A stretch of 56,679 nucleotides of DNA from an uncultured Oscillospiraceae bacterium (GCA_944386845.1 CALXCP010000137.1:1-56679), one strand, 5' to 3'. Positions 7,895 through 16,911 are shown, counted from the first letter of the stretch. Made by a program: numbers and translations. Notes: generated from the letters alone by a model not told the origin.

Positions 7895-8935
7895 GTGAAA
7901 AAGCAAAACGTATTCAAACAGACAAGGGACTTCGAGCTGCGGCCCGCTTCCGTTGAGGAGGCGGGTTTGTTCTATTCCGACGAGGGTCAGGATCCGGCGC
8001 TGGGTACCGTAGGCCATCTCCGCATGGATTTCGGTTCCGGCGGGAAGGGCTTCTACTACACTTGGTGGCCCCACAATGGTGACCGTTTCAATACGCCGAA
8101 GTTCAAGGATGCCCTGCAGGAATTCGTGGACGCCATGCGGCGGGATGGCCCGCTCCAGAGCCTGTCCGCCATGAACACCTACTGCTGGCACAACGGCGGC
8201 GAGATCTCGGACAATGACCGCGTCTACGGATTCATCGCTGAAACGGAGCAATACCGATTCTGCCTGCGCTGCACCCTAAGGCCGGGGGACTACCAGGGCT
8301 ACCTCTACTGTTACGACCTCCGCCAGCAGGAGCTGGCCCGGCAGAGCAAGCTGATAGGCCGGGCGACCTTCTCCAGCGGAGAGAGGCAGGAGTTCACCGA
8401 TGCCGGGCAGTATCTCCAGACCATCCGGGAGGAACTGCCATACCGGGACACCACCGGCTTCCGCTTCGAGACCCTGACGGACGATCCCCAGGTGCGGAAA
8501 TCTGTGGATGACATCCTGCTGGACTTCGCCGGAGAGGGAAATCCCCGCAGGGCCTGCAACTACGGACTGACGGAGGCCGGAAAGCAGGCCCTGCGGGATG
8601 CCGCCGATCCCAATAAGCCCCACACTTACGCCTGGTTTGTCCTGACCGACTGCGGCACCCCGGAGGAGCAGATCCACCGGGGCCTGACGTTGGAGGAGGC
8701 GATTCAGCTTTACCAGGACAGCGACCGGGCGGAGAAGCGGCTGGGCGTCACCAAGGACGGCATCGCCACGGTGGATCTGGTGCGCTCCCTTGATGGGGAA
8801 CAGCAGTTCTTTGAGGACTACCACAAGCTGGAGAGCTTCCGGGATGATCCGGCGCTCTTGGAAGCGATGGAAACTGTCCGGCAGGAACTGGAGCAGATGA
8901 CACCCCAAGAGGGCATCGCGATTGGAGGAATATAA
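7895..8935 (+). CDS. hypothetical ICE accessory protein
   Basis: GTG at 7895 is preceded by CGAGGTG at good spacing, giving 346 residues. The product is soluble, rich in D, E, R and Q, and lacks a signal peptide or membrane segment. It contains an aromatic patch (GFYYTWWPHNGDRFNT, near residue 55) and a later TYAWFVLTDCGTPEEQIHRG segment followed by a helical stretch with GLTLEEAIQLYQDSDRAEKRLG. The latter resembles domains in ICE proteins that accompany DUF4314 and DUF3849 genes, but I cannot name it. It is followed 1 nt later by the DUF4314 gene, so they are co-transcribed. Confidence 0.6.
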   Translation: MKKQNVFKQTRDFELRPASVEEAGLFYSDEGQDPALGTVGHLRMDFGSGGKGFYYTWWPHNGDRFNTPKFKDALQEFVDAMRRDGPLQSLSAMNTYCWHNGGEISDNDRVYGFIAETEQYRFCLRCTLRPGDYQGYLYCYDLRQQELARQSKLIGRATFSSGERQEFTDAGQYLQTIREELPYRDTTGFRFETLTDDPQVRKSVDDILLDFAGEGNPRRACNYGLTEAGKQALRDAADPNKPHTYAWFVLTDCGTPEEQIHRGLTLEEAIQLYQDSDRAEKRLGVTKDGIATVDLVRSLDGEQQFFEDYHKLESFRDDPALLEAMETVRQELEQMTPQEGIAIGGI

Positions 8936-8936
8936 A

Positions 8937-9926
8937 ATGCGAGAAGTGACAAGAGAATGGCTGGATTTCCTGCGGGAGCAGTACCCTGCGGGCAGCCGGA
9001 TCCGGCTCACCGAGATGGGCCGCGACCCGTGGCCGATCCCGCCGGGCGCCATGGGGACACTGGAGCATATCGATGATGCCGGCCAGTTCCACATCAGGTG
9101 GGACAATGGCCGCAACCTGGCCCTGGTCATCGGGGAGGACCGGTTCACCGTCCACCCCCCGGAGCCCACCCTGCTGAAGCTCTATATGCCCCTGACTGCC
9201 GACTTTTACCCGCGGGACGAGTGGGGTGACATGTCCGAGGAGGGCGAGGAGTGGGATAGCCGGACGCTGCTGGACTATGAGGAGCAGATCCTGGGGGCTC
9301 TGGCCAAAGAGCGGATGCCGGAAGAGAAAGAGCGTGGCCTGATGCACTGGTATGGCAAGCAGGACAGCGTTGATTCCAAGGTGCGCTCGGCGGTATTCAC
9401 CGTGGAGGAGAAGGATGGCCAGCTCTGGGGCGTGGCGGAGTGCCAGGTGGTTGGCAGACTCGCGCCGGCAGAACTGGGCCAGCTGAAAGACTATATAAGC
9501 GGGCAGGCATCGGACGGCTGGGGTGAGGGCTTCGAACAGCATGAGATCAGGGTAGACGGTGGCGAGCTGTATGTCCACCTCTGGAATTCGGATGGCTGGA
9601 GTATCCAGACCGAGCAGGAGCGGTTTTCCCCCAAGGTCGCCGAGGGGCTGCCGGAGCTGTGCTTCTCCATCCTGCGAACCACCGGGCGGCTCATCTGTAT
9701 CAAGCGGGGCGAGTCCGGCTACTACCCCTCCGATTGGGACACCGGTGACAAGGAGCGGAACGTGGAACTGGCGGATGAGCTGAACGAGGGTCTGGGCGTC
9801 ACCCCCGCCCAGCGGCAGGCTATGGAGATCGGAAGCATGGCGGGCTGGGATGTGCCTGGGGCTGACCCCGGCAACTATGAAATCCAGAGAGAAGAACAGG
9901 AGGAAGGGGGAATGGCCCTTGGCTGA
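8937..9926 (+). CDS. DUF4314 domain protein
   Basis: ATG 8937 has GGAGGA directly upstream; an earlier in-frame TTG at 8922 is less likely. The N-terminal 65 residues fit DUF4314, a small beta-barrel-like domain common in clostridial ICEs (GSRIRLTEMG, then GAMGTLEHIDDAGQFHIRWD). The rest of the 329 residues is acidic and carries a separate domain near residues 135-215 (FTVEEKDGQLWGVAEC and GWGEGFEQHEIRV). No function is established. The end overlaps the next gene by 8 nt, so this is part of the same operon as the ArdA-like genes. Confidence 0.65.
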   Translation: MREVTREWLDFLREQYPAGSRIRLTEMGRDPWPIPPGAMGTLEHIDDAGQFHIRWDNGRNLALVIGEDRFTVHPPEPTLLKLYMPLTADFYPRDEWGDMSEEGEEWDSRTLLDYEEQILGALAKERMPEEKERGLMHWYGKQDSVDSKVRSAVFTVEEKDGQLWGVAECQVVGRLAPAELGQLKDYISGQASDGWGEGFEQHEIRVDGGELYVHLWNSDGWSIQTEQERFSPKVAEGLPELCFSILRTTGRLICIKRGESGYYPSDWDTGDKERNVELADELNEGLGVTPAQRQAMEIGSMAGWDVPGADPGNYEIQREEQEEGGMALG

Positions 9927-11181
9927 GAAGATCTTTGAGGTAGAGGTCAGCAACAGCAGCCCCAGGGGCTATGAAACAGCCACTGTACTGAAGATGCCGG
10001 CAACCTGGGCGGAATTCCATGACGCGCTTCAGAAGGCTCGAATCAAGGACGCGAGGCATTGCGAGAACGAACTGACCTGTATCCGCTTTCATGGCGTCAC
10101 TAACACCATGATCGGCCAGAACGTGGATCTGTATGACCTGAATCTGTTTGCCCAGCGATTGGACGCCTTGAATGAGGACCAAAAGATTGGGTTGGAGGCC
10201 CTGCTGCACATGGAACAGAGCCGATACACAGGGTCCATCCCTCTGGATCGGCTCATCGACCTGACCTATAACACGGATGCCTGCTGTCTTGCACCCCATA
10301 TCTTCAACCGTCAGGAGCTGGGGATGTTTTTATATGAGAACGAGATGCTCTCTGACGAGGCCATGTCTCTTCTGGATACCCTGGAGAAGGGCAGCCGGTT
10401 TCGGGCAAAACTGCTGGAGCTTCTGGGGGAACAGCACCAGGAGGAACATGGCGGAGTGTTTACCCGGAATGGCTACACGGAGCTTGGCGGGGATATCCAA
10501 ACTATCCATGAACACCGTCCGGGTGAAACCCTCTATTTTCACCGCTCCGGCGCCCCGGTGGTTCTGGAGATGCGCAAGAGACATTTTGATGATCCTGCGT
10601 ATGACAGCGACAAAACCGCCGTTCTGAACCTCCCCGCCTCGGACGCTGACATTTGGCGGGCGGTGGGAGAGGTGGATGCGGCCTCTCCGGAGGAGTGTGC
10701 CTTCCGCTGTACCGATTGCCGGATTCCATCTCTGCGGGAGACCATCAATGACGCGATAGAGGATGGGGGCGGGCTGGAACAGGCCAATAGGTTTGCCCGG
10801 CAGCTGGCAAAAAATCTGCGGATCTGGGATCTCAACGACCTGATCAAGTACAAGGCCTTGCTGGCTGCCAGCGGCCCTCCGGACTTGGAGCAGGCTGCCG
10901 AGTTAGCAAAAGATCTGGATCAATATGAGCTCCGACCGGAGATAGCGGCAAACTGGGAGTACGCAGCGGTGGTCCTGCGGGAGAAGTACCCGGATCTGCC
11001 GGAGGAGCTGTTCCAGACACCTCAGGCCGCCCGAATCGGGCAGCAGATGCTGGAGGATATTCACGTGGTCATCACAGACTATGGACTGCTCCGGCGGAAG
11101 GACGGCGGTCAACTGCCTGTCTTCCAAGGATCAGCCCAGAAACCGCAGGGATTATATGAGCCGCAAATGGGAGGCATGTGA
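9919..11181 (+). CDS. second ArdA-like antirestriction protein
   Basis: I place the start at TTG 9919, because an AGGAGGAAGGGGG ribosome site ends about 11 nt upstream and the sequence AEKIFEVEVSNSS fits an N-terminus; an ATG at 9877 without a ribosome site would add 14 residues. The product is 420 residues, acidic, and shares the ArdA-type signature YDLNLFAQRLDALNEDQKI with the protein at 5867-7075 (compare LDYLAKRLDSFTDGELSQFQ). A second repeat unit (ANRFARQLAKNLRIWDLNDL) follows near residue 290, and the region ends in ITDYGLLRRKDG. Two distant paralogues in one operon suggest cover against different restriction types. The assignment is by signature; activity is inferred. Confidence 0.65.
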   Translation: MAEKIFEVEVSNSSPRGYETATVLKMPATWAEFHDALQKARIKDARHCENELTCIRFHGVTNTMIGQNVDLYDLNLFAQRLDALNEDQKIGLEALLHMEQSRYTGSIPLDRLIDLTYNTDACCLAPHIFNRQELGMFLYENEMLSDEAMSLLDTLEKGSRFRAKLLELLGEQHQEEHGGVFTRNGYTELGGDIQTIHEHRPGETLYFHRSGAPVVLEMRKRHFDDPAYDSDKTAVLNLPASDADIWRAVGEVDAASPEECAFRCTDCRIPSLRETINDAIEDGGGLEQANRFARQLAKNLRIWDLNDLIKYKALLAASGPPDLEQAAELAKDLDQYELRPEIAANWEYAAVVLREKYPDLPEELFQTPQAARIGQQMLEDIHVVITDYGLLRRKDGGQLPVFQGSAQKPQGLYEPQMGGM

Positions 11182-11184
11182 GCG

Positions 11185-11784
11185 ATGTGGAACGTGAACT
11201 CCCAGCGGATCAAATCGCTGGATGCAATCGATTTCCCGACCTTGGGATTTCAGAATCTTCGCTGGCAATACGGCGTGTTTCAAAGCAACAGCACCGGCTC
11301 TGGTCGAGAGAAAAAATATAGATCCTGGAACGGGGTAAAGACGGAACTGGGAGAAATTGAAGAAAAGGTATGGTACCAAGCAGCAGAGAGGCTCATCCGT
11401 CAAAAAGGGGAACAAGAATTACTGGGATATCTGATCCAATGGTGCTCAGAATGCAATATTTTCAAGGAAACTGCCGATCAAATAAGGAAAGAGGCATTAC
11501 AGCTCCATGTTGACCGCATCTTCGATAACCCCCGCTGGATCGACTTTGTCCCCTTCAACCGCCGGTACCGGCCGGAGGTCTTAAAAACAGCGCGTCTGGT
11601 GACTGTGGTCAGCGAATGCTGTCAAGAGCCCGGCGTGGTCACCCAGGAGCAGATCGATGCCGCCCATGAGGAAACCATTTCCTGCCCCTGCTGCGGGAGG
11701 TGGAGCCATTTTGAAGTAACTGACAGCGCCCTCGGCGTCTCAGAGCATCAAGTAGAGCAGACAAACGGAATGGAGATGATATGA
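11185..11784 (+). CDS. hypothetical protein with CPCC zinc-knuckle-like end
   Basis: The 199-residue product starts at ATG 11185, 3 nt after the previous stop. It is mostly helical, with KVWYQAAERLIRQKGEQELL in the middle. The C-terminal 30 residues hold a CPCC motif (ISCPCCGRWSHFEV) that could hold a metal ion. No signal peptide or membrane span is seen. A 4-nt ATGA overlap with a small ORF at 11781 follows. I do not recognise a family. Gene order within the antirestriction operon is the only hint of role. Confidence 0.6.
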   Translation: MWNVNSQRIKSLDAIDFPTLGFQNLRWQYGVFQSNSTGSGREKKYRSWNGVKTELGEIEEKVWYQAAERLIRQKGEQELLGYLIQWCSECNIFKETADQIRKEALQLHVDRIFDNPRWIDFVPFNRRYRPEVLKTARLVTVVSECCQEPGVVTQEQIDAAHEETISCPCCGRWSHFEVTDSALGVSEHQVEQTNGMEMI

Positions 11785-11855
11785 CGACGGATACGCGTCT
11801 GGAAATAGCCCACATTTACGCAACGTCTTGGAGCAACCTCGCTGAGGCAGAGTGA
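11781..11855 (+). CDS. very small coupled ORF (24 residues)
   Basis: An ATG at 11781 overlaps the preceding stop by ATGA and encodes 24 residues (begins MTTDTRLEIAHIYATSW). Past its TGA the same frame stays open for another 21 codons to a TAG with similar composition, which suggests a slightly longer ancestral peptide cut by a nonsense change. Support is the overlap only. Confidence 0.3.
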   Translation: MTTDTRLEIAHIYATSWSNLAEAE

Positions 11856-11942
11856 ATCCGCCGCAACAGGCAGGAGTTCCACCGTGATCACATGGGACCC
11901 CGCCCGGGGCGGGACATGACCATGTAGTGAATATGATCAAAC

Positions 11943-11984
11943 GGGGCCGTTTTTCCGAAAGGGACAACGGCCCCTTCTTTTTTT
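11943..11984 (+). terminator. intrinsic terminator
   Basis: GGGGCCGTT (11943-11951) pairs with AACGGCCCC (11966-11974), followed by a T-rich run to 11984. It ends the antirestriction operon. The gap 11856-11942 holds no other feature I can support. Confidence 0.8.
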
Positions 11985-12026
11985 ATGCCCTTTTTCGGAA
12001 AAGCAGGTCCCGGAAAGGAGGCAAAA

Positions 12027-12335
12027 ATGCGGGAAAATCAGTTGCTCACCTATCTGCGCGACGCCTGTCCCGGACGGGCATACCGGGTGAGCGGTGCGGA
12101 GCTGGAGCGGGTGCTGGATGTCAGCGGCACAGAGCTGCGGAAGCTTGTCAACCGGTTGCGACGGAAAGGCGTTCCCATTGCCAGTGACCGGAGCGGTTAC
12201 TTCTACGCCCGGACCGCCGGGGAGGTCTACGCCACCATCCGGCAGCTCCGAAAGATGGTCAGCGGGCTGGAGGCCGCCATCCGGGGTTTGGAGCAGTCCC
12301 TGGACAGCTTCGGGGAGGGCGGTGATCCCCCCTGA
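12027..12335 (+). CDS. small winged-helix DNA-binding protein
   Basis: ATG 12027 follows AAAGGAGG at ideal spacing. The 102-residue product begins with a winged-helix fold: a recognition-helix region VSGTELRKLVNRLRRKGVPI followed by a wing-like SDRSGYFYA. The C-terminal third is a long helix (IRQLRKMVSGLEAAIRGLEQ) likely to mediate dimerisation. It precedes the adenine methylase gene with the stop at 12333, so the two are in one transcript. It may regulate that operon or act in DNA processing; neither is proven. Confidence 0.7.
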   Translation: MRENQLLTYLRDACPGRAYRVSGAELERVLDVSGTELRKLVNRLRRKGVPIASDRSGYFYARTAGEVYATIRQLRKMVSGLEAAIRGLEQSLDSFGEGGDPP

Positions 12336-12343
12336 ACAGCTTC

Positions 12344-13165
12344 ATGAGCTGGATGGGTGGGAAGAAGGCTCTGCGGGAGGAGGTGGTCCGCCGATTCCCC
12401 CTGTCTTATGAAAAGTACATTGAGGTATTCGGTGGAGGCGGCTGGGTGCTGTTCCACAAGCCGCCCGGCAACGACTTCGAGGTCTACAATGACCGCAACA
12501 GTCTCCTCTCAAACCTGTTCCGCTGTGTACGGGACAAGCCGGATCTGCTGATCAACGCTCTGAAGTATGTCCTCAATTCCAGAGAGGACTTCGACCGGGC
12601 CCGGCTGGCCCTGCGGCGCAGACGCTCCACGGATATCCAGCGGGCGGCCTGGTTTTACCAGGTCATCCGGCAGAGCTATGCCGCTGCCCTCACCAGCTTC
12701 GCCAGTCAGCCCCACGACCTGTGGCGAGACTTTCCCCTCATTTGGAAGGCCCACCGGCGGCTGGCCGATGTGGTGGTGGAAAACCAGGACTTCGAAACGC
12801 TCATCCGGCACTATGACGGTCCGGCAACTTTTTTCTATTGTGACCCGCCCTATCACACCACCGAAGGGTACTACCAAAACATCGGCGAGGATGGATTCAA
12901 GGAGCGGGACCATATCCGCCTGCGGAACGCCCTGCTGTCCATGGAGGGCAAGTTCCTGCTGTCTTACAACGATGACGTTTTCATCCGGGATCTGTACGAC
13001 GAACCCGGCATCCAAATCGAGCCGGTGACCCGGCTGAACAACATCCGTCAGCGTTACGATCCAAACTGCCAGTTTTCCGAACTGCTCATCGCCAACTACG
13101 ATATGGCGGAACGGGGCCGGGCCACTGCCCAATTTGACCTGTTTGAAATGGAAAGGGAGTTTTGA
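12344..13165 (+). CDS. D12-class DNA adenine N6-methyltransferase (Dam-like)
   Basis: The enzyme transfers a methyl group from S-adenosylmethionine to adenine N6 in a specific DNA site. The 273-residue protein has the D12 order: N-terminal WMGGKKALREEV and the SAM-binding region IEVFGGGGWVLFHK, a target-recognition middle region, and the catalytic DPPYHTTEGYY (about residue 167). ATG 12344 is used here; a CTG at 12332, closer to GGGAGGGCGG, would add LNSF and may be the real start. No restriction partner is encoded nearby, so this is an orphan methylase, probably protecting the ICE from recipient restriction. Length and motifs are complete. Confidence 0.85.
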   Translation: MSWMGGKKALREEVVRRFPLSYEKYIEVFGGGGWVLFHKPPGNDFEVYNDRNSLLSNLFRCVRDKPDLLINALKYVLNSREDFDRARLALRRRRSTDIQRAAWFYQVIRQSYAAALTSFASQPHDLWRDFPLIWKAHRRLADVVVENQDFETLIRHYDGPATFFYCDPPYHTTEGYYQNIGEDGFKERDHIRLRNALLSMEGKFLLSYNDDVFIRDLYDEPGIQIEPVTRLNNIRQRYDPNCQFSELLIANYDMAERGRATAQFDLFEMEREF

Positions 13166-13168
13166 ACC

Positions 13169-13558
13169 ATGTACTTTAAACTGTATCACGACCCGCAGCA
13201 GAAGACCCTGACGATCCCCCGTGCCGCGCTGCAGCTCTCGGAGCTCTCCACAGCAGAAGAGATGACCCTTCATGCGGAGCGCGGCTGTGTCCTGCTGGCC
13301 CGGAACGACCTGACCGCCAGGGAGTGCCTGCGGGTCATCGACCTTCTGTTCACCATGGGCAGCGCGCTGACGAGCCAGCTGGCCATGGCCAGCCAGGAAG
13401 TGCGGGAGGAGCACGGTGCGCTCCCGGAACTGCCGGCGGACAAAAGCGGCCCCTTCCGCAGCCTGAATGACAGGCTTCTCTCTCTGCTGCTGGTGGCTGG
13501 CACGGACCTGGGTGGCCTGAGCCGTCTGCTGATGTGGGAGGACGAGGATGAACACTGA
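13169..13558 (+). CDS. hypothetical protein
   Basis: The 129-residue product begins 3 nt after the methylase stop region, with AAGGGAG upstream. The N-terminal 45 residues (LTIPRAALQLSEL, then LHAERGCVLLAR) look like a beta-rich swapped-hairpin segment of AbrB type, but this is weak. A helical C-terminal part follows (LRVIDLLFTMGSAL), and the end is acidic. It overlaps the DUF3849 gene by 11 nt. No function can be assigned. Confidence 0.6.
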   Translation: MYFKLYHDPQQKTLTIPRAALQLSELSTAEEMTLHAERGCVLLARNDLTARECLRVIDLLFTMGSALTSQLAMASQEVREEHGALPELPADKSGPFRSLNDRLLSLLLVAGTDLGGLSRLLMWEDEDEH

Positions 13559-14291
13559 CGTCTATCTGTATACCCACTCGGCAGAGGTCGCCCGCCAGCG
13601 GGATGAACTGTCCCTGTGGCGGGCCAGCCATCGGGCCAACATTGCCTGCAAGCAAGCCATTGAGGGGGCTGTCCGGCAGCACTTCGACGGCTCTCATCTG
13701 GACAGCGACTGCCTGAACGGAGTCCTGCAGGAGTTTGGCTATAAGCGGACGGCCTGGGTATTGGCCAACACTGTCCAGCAGTTGAGTTGGGACGGCCGCT
13801 TCAGCCGTCGGAACAAGGAGTGGGCAGCGAAGACCTATATCCCGTCAGATGCGCGGCACAACTTGGAATTCGTGGTGACCAGTCACCCCGCCGTGCTGGA
13901 CGGGGTGGTGGATCTTTATCGCAAGACGTATCAGGAGCTGGGGCTCTTCGGGCCCGACCAATGTGAAGCGGATCCCTATTCCAGCCTGGATTACACGGGC
14001 AGGGTGCTGGTACTCTCCCCGGATACCCTGAAGGAATCCTGCTGGACGCTTGAAAATCAGCTCTGGTTCGCCCATGACGGATTCGGATGCCGTCCCAACG
14101 CCATTGGCCGGTCCATCCGCTGTACCTGTCTGGGGGACGGGGAGATGGCCCGCTGGAACCGGACGGACTTCACCGGTGTGCTGAAAGAGGCGTTCCTGCC
14201 GGAGTGGGCTCAGGAAAAGCTCTCCGCACTGCGTGGGCAAGAGCAAACTTCAGCGGCGGATGGACCCGCTATGGGCGGAATGACGATGTGA
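13548..14291 (+). CDS. DUF3849 domain protein
   Basis: The N-terminal 110 residues match DUF3849, an ICE-associated domain: VYLYTHSAEVARQRDELSLW, RANIACKQAIEGAV, then VLANTVQQLSWDGRFSRRNK. The C-terminal part (residues 150-230) contains KESCWTLENQLWFAHDGFGC and LGDGEMARWNRTDF, a separate module usually found with it. The domain has no known biochemistry. ATG 13548 overlaps the preceding gene. The protein is soluble and closes the accessory operon before the surface module. Confidence 0.75.
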   Translation: MNTDVYLYTHSAEVARQRDELSLWRASHRANIACKQAIEGAVRQHFDGSHLDSDCLNGVLQEFGYKRTAWVLANTVQQLSWDGRFSRRNKEWAAKTYIPSDARHNLEFVVTSHPAVLDGVVDLYRKTYQELGLFGPDQCEADPYSSLDYTGRVLVLSPDTLKESCWTLENQLWFAHDGFGCRPNAIGRSIRCTCLGDGEMARWNRTDFTGVLKEAFLPEWAQEKLSALRGQEQTSAADGPAMGGMTM

Positions 14292-14302
14292 GGAAGGAGA
14301 AG

Positions 14303-15226
14303 ATGAAGATGAGAAAAGCGTTTTTCCTCAGCACGGTGGTCCTGTGCCTGACCGCGGTGCTGACCCCCGCCGCGCTGGCGGCGGAGATGGCCCTCGCGCC
14401 GGAGGCGCCCCAGGTGTGTTACCCCGCCGCCATCACCCGGAGCGACGACGGTTCCGAGCTGAAGAAGCTCTATGACCTGGGCCCGGAGGACGACCCCGCC
14501 GGCATCCCCCGTTCTGACTTTGAGCAGGACGGTATCCATTACACGCTGACGGATCTGCTCAGGCAGGAGCTGCCGGAGTACGATGAACGCCAGCACACGG
14601 AGACCGTGAGCCTCCAGAGCCCCAGCAAGGATATGGCATCTGTTTTGTCCCTGCTGCCCCAGGAGCGGGAATTCGTAACAGAGGACGGCTATACCGGCAC
14701 CCTTACCCTCCGGCTGGACACCGTCCAGGTGGAAGTGTCCGGCTATGGCAGCGCCGAAAAGGAGGTGTCTGCCATCCGCAGCTACCCTAACCTGGCAGAC
14801 CAGGACACCGCAAACATCCCCAAGACCATCGAGGACAACGGTCATACCCTGACTCTCCAGAGCATCGACTGGCAGACGGACAACACCGCCATCGCGGACG
14901 GTTACGCCTTGGGAGACCGCTTCACGGCGGTGGCTACCTACACCGGCACGGCCACCAGCAGCTACGTCACCGGCTATACCGTCACCGCCGACTACACAGG
15001 TACCGTGGGGCGGATCAACCTGGATCGGGTGCGGTATGTTGCCATCTTTGAGGGCACTGCGATCCTGCCGGTGCCGTCGCCCGCGGATGCGGAGGTGCCT
15101 GCCGCCTCGTTCCCCTGGATCGCTGTGCTGCTTCCGCTGGGCGCCATTCTGATCGCCGGCGCCACCATGGGCGCCGTGCTGCTTTTTAAGCGCCGGCAGG
15201 AGAGCGAGGAGGTCGAGCCTGAATGA
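14303..15226 (+). CDS. secreted, membrane-anchored surface protein
   Basis: The 307-residue protein has a Sec signal peptide (AFFLSTVVLCLTAVLTPAAL, then AAE) and one membrane helix near residues 270-293, followed by a basic and acidic cytoplasmic tail (KRRQESEEVEPE). The extracellular part is rich in T, D and Y with no recognised domain. A second ATG at 14309 has better spacing (9 nt) to AGGAAGGAG and may be the true start. Its end overlaps the sortase ATG by 4 nt, so it is translated with the sortase. It probably assists the surface module; the exact role is unknown. Confidence 0.7.
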   Translation: MKMRKAFFLSTVVLCLTAVLTPAALAAEMALAPEAPQVCYPAAITRSDDGSELKKLYDLGPEDDPAGIPRSDFEQDGIHYTLTDLLRQELPEYDERQHTETVSLQSPSKDMASVLSLLPQEREFVTEDGYTGTLTLRLDTVQVEVSGYGSAEKEVSAIRSYPNLADQDTANIPKTIEDNGHTLTLQSIDWQTDNTAIADGYALGDRFTAVATYTGTATSSYVTGYTVTADYTGTVGRINLDRVRYVAIFEGTAILPVPSPADAEVPAASFPWIAVLLPLGAILIAGATMGAVLLFKRRQESEEVEPE

Positions 15227-16020
15227 AGAAGCTGAGTATTTTTCTCTGCCTGATGTGCCTGGCCGCCGCCCTGGCAGTTCCGGCAAGCGCGGCAGGGCCG
15301 CTGGAATATTTCATCGACGCTCCCGGTGATTCGGACTACGGCGCCCCCACCTCCTTTGAGCCCGTGGACACCGTGGGCGGCGGGGCGCGAAAAAACGAGG
15401 ACGTCAGCAAAAACGCCGCCCTGATCCCGCCCGGTTTCGGCACCGCCAGCGCCGATACCCTGAACACCGGGACGCCCCTCACTCCTGATTTGGCGCCTGA
15501 TTCCAGGCCCGCCACCAACGCGGTGATCAACGGGACCTCCGCCCCCGTCTTCGTCCCCGGCAGTATGATCCCGGACGTTCCTTCCACTCCTGTTCCCTCC
15601 ACCGGCTACACCGAGGTGACGAGCGACCTCTATTACGCCGCCGGGCACCTGGGGACCCTGAAGATCCCGGCCATCGGCCTCACCGTAAAGGTCTATGAGG
15701 GCACAGACAGCAAGACGCTGTCCAAAGGCGCCGGGCACTTCGAGAACACCTCCATCTGGGACGGCAATGTGGCCTTCGCCGGACACAACCGGGGCGTCAA
15801 CAACCACTTTGGGAAGATCCATACCCTGGAGCTGGGGGACGAGATCTCCCTGACCACCAAGCTGGGCACCCGCACCTATGAGGTGGTGTCTGTGGCCAAG
15901 GTTAGTGAGACAGACCGGAGCGGCCTTGCCGTCACTGCGGAGAACATGATCACCCTCTACACCTGCGTGATGAACCAGCGGGACTACCGCTGGTGCGTCA
16001 AAGCAGTGGAGATCAGGTGA
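15223..16020 (+). CDS. sortase, class B/D-like
   Basis: Sortases cut LPxTG-type signals and join surface proteins to the wall or to each other. This 265-residue protein has a signal peptide (to about residue 24), a low-complexity P/T/S linker (residues 60-130) and the catalytic domain. Catalytic residues are H188 in FAGHNRG, C248 in TLYTC and R256 in DYRWCVKA, all in the standard order. The linker is unusually long and no C-terminal membrane helix is seen. The likely substrate is the adhesin at 16912-21324, which ends in LPRTGY. Class is uncertain: the TLYTC and short C-terminus fit class D more than B. Confidence 0.85.
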   Translation: MKKLSIFLCLMCLAAALAVPASAAGPLEYFIDAPGDSDYGAPTSFEPVDTVGGGARKNEDVSKNAALIPPGFGTASADTLNTGTPLTPDLAPDSRPATNAVINGTSAPVFVPGSMIPDVPSTPVPSTGYTEVTSDLYYAAGHLGTLKIPAIGLTVKVYEGTDSKTLSKGAGHFENTSIWDGNVAFAGHNRGVNNHFGKIHTLELGDEISLTTKLGTRTYEVVSVAKVSETDRSGLAVTAENMITLYTCVMNQRDYRWCVKAVEIR

Positions 16021-16145
16021 TCTGCTTCGTTTTCCGCCCTCATTTTCTACATCCGGTCCTTTGATTTCTCTCGACTTTCGGCCCTCCCTTGGGTATTGTG
16101 TGCTTGCAAAGAGTCCCCACAAATACTTCAAGGAGGAGCGCAGTC

Positions 16146-16841
16146 ATGAGCAGAAAGAAAAGCATCCTGATAGCCTCGGCGTGTATCGTCCTGGGCATGG
16201 CCCTGACCGGGTCCGCGGCGCATGCGGCGGAGGAAGTCCTGACGGCGATCCGCAGCACCCACCAATTCTACCTGGACGGGGAGCGGATCGAGCTGGAGGC
16301 GTACCTTATCAATGGCAATAACTATGTGAAGCTGGCGGATGTAGGCGAGGCCCTGGACTTCAATGTCTACTGGAACGGGGCGGTGCGGATCGAGAGCACC
16401 GAGCCCTATACCGGCCGCGCCACAGGATCCGCCTCCACGCCGGAGCAGGCGCGGCAGGACATCGCCGCGCTGGTCAACGGGGTACGGCGGGAGCATGGCC
16501 TGGCAGAGCTGGCCATGGACCAGCGGCTGATGGACGCCGCCCAGGAGCTTTCCGGAAAGAAATACACCTGGCACCACAACCGGGAGGAGTGTGAGGCGGT
16601 GGCGGACGCCGGATACCCCTGCGGCTTCCGCTCCAACCTCACCGCCTTCACAGGCACCGCCGCCCCGAATATCGCTCAACAGGCGGTAGAGAACTGGGCG
16701 GGCTCCCCCGGGCACCTGCAAGCCATGCTCACACCCGATGCCGACAGCCTCGGTGTGGGCATCACCGTGGAGCAGGGCGTCGCCTACTGCTATCTGCTCA
16801 TCGGTGACCCGACAACGGTGAACCCATATAGCGACAACTGA
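16146..16841 (+). CDS. secreted CAP-domain protein
   Basis: ATG 16146 has AAGGAGGAG upstream and a signal peptide ending near AAHAAEE. Residues 30-80 resemble the N-terminal copper-amine-oxidase-like fold found on clostridial surface proteins (FYLDGERIELEAYLINGNNY). Residues 105-225 form a CAP (SCP/PR-1) domain: LVNGVRREHGLAEL, then a QAVENWAGSPGHLQAML segment. CAP domains occur on many secreted proteins, and their activity in bacteria is mostly unproven. Its position between sortase and adhesin suggests a wall or contact function. A GC-rich hairpin follows. Confidence 0.8.
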   Translation: MSRKKSILIASACIVLGMALTGSAAHAAEEVLTAIRSTHQFYLDGERIELEAYLINGNNYVKLADVGEALDFNVYWNGAVRIESTEPYTGRATGSASTPEQARQDIAALVNGVRREHGLAELAMDQRLMDAAQELSGKKYTWHHNREECEAVADAGYPCGFRSNLTAFTGTAAPNIAQQAVENWAGSPGHLQAMLTPDADSLGVGITVEQGVAYCYLLIGDPTTVNPYSDN

Positions 16842-16854
16842 ACCACCCGCAAGT

Positions 16855-16885
16855 AGAGGGCCTCCCGTTCGACGGGAGGCCCTCT
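16855..16885 (+). terminator. strong hairpin without T-run
   Basis: AGAGGGCCTCCCGT (16855-16868) pairs perfectly with ACGGGAGGCCCTCT (16872-16885) around TCG. The lack of a T-run makes it a weak intrinsic terminator; it may separate or stabilise transcripts ahead of the adhesin. Confidence 0.6.
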
Positions 16886-16911
16886 GACATCACCACAAAA
16901 GGAGCTGCACT

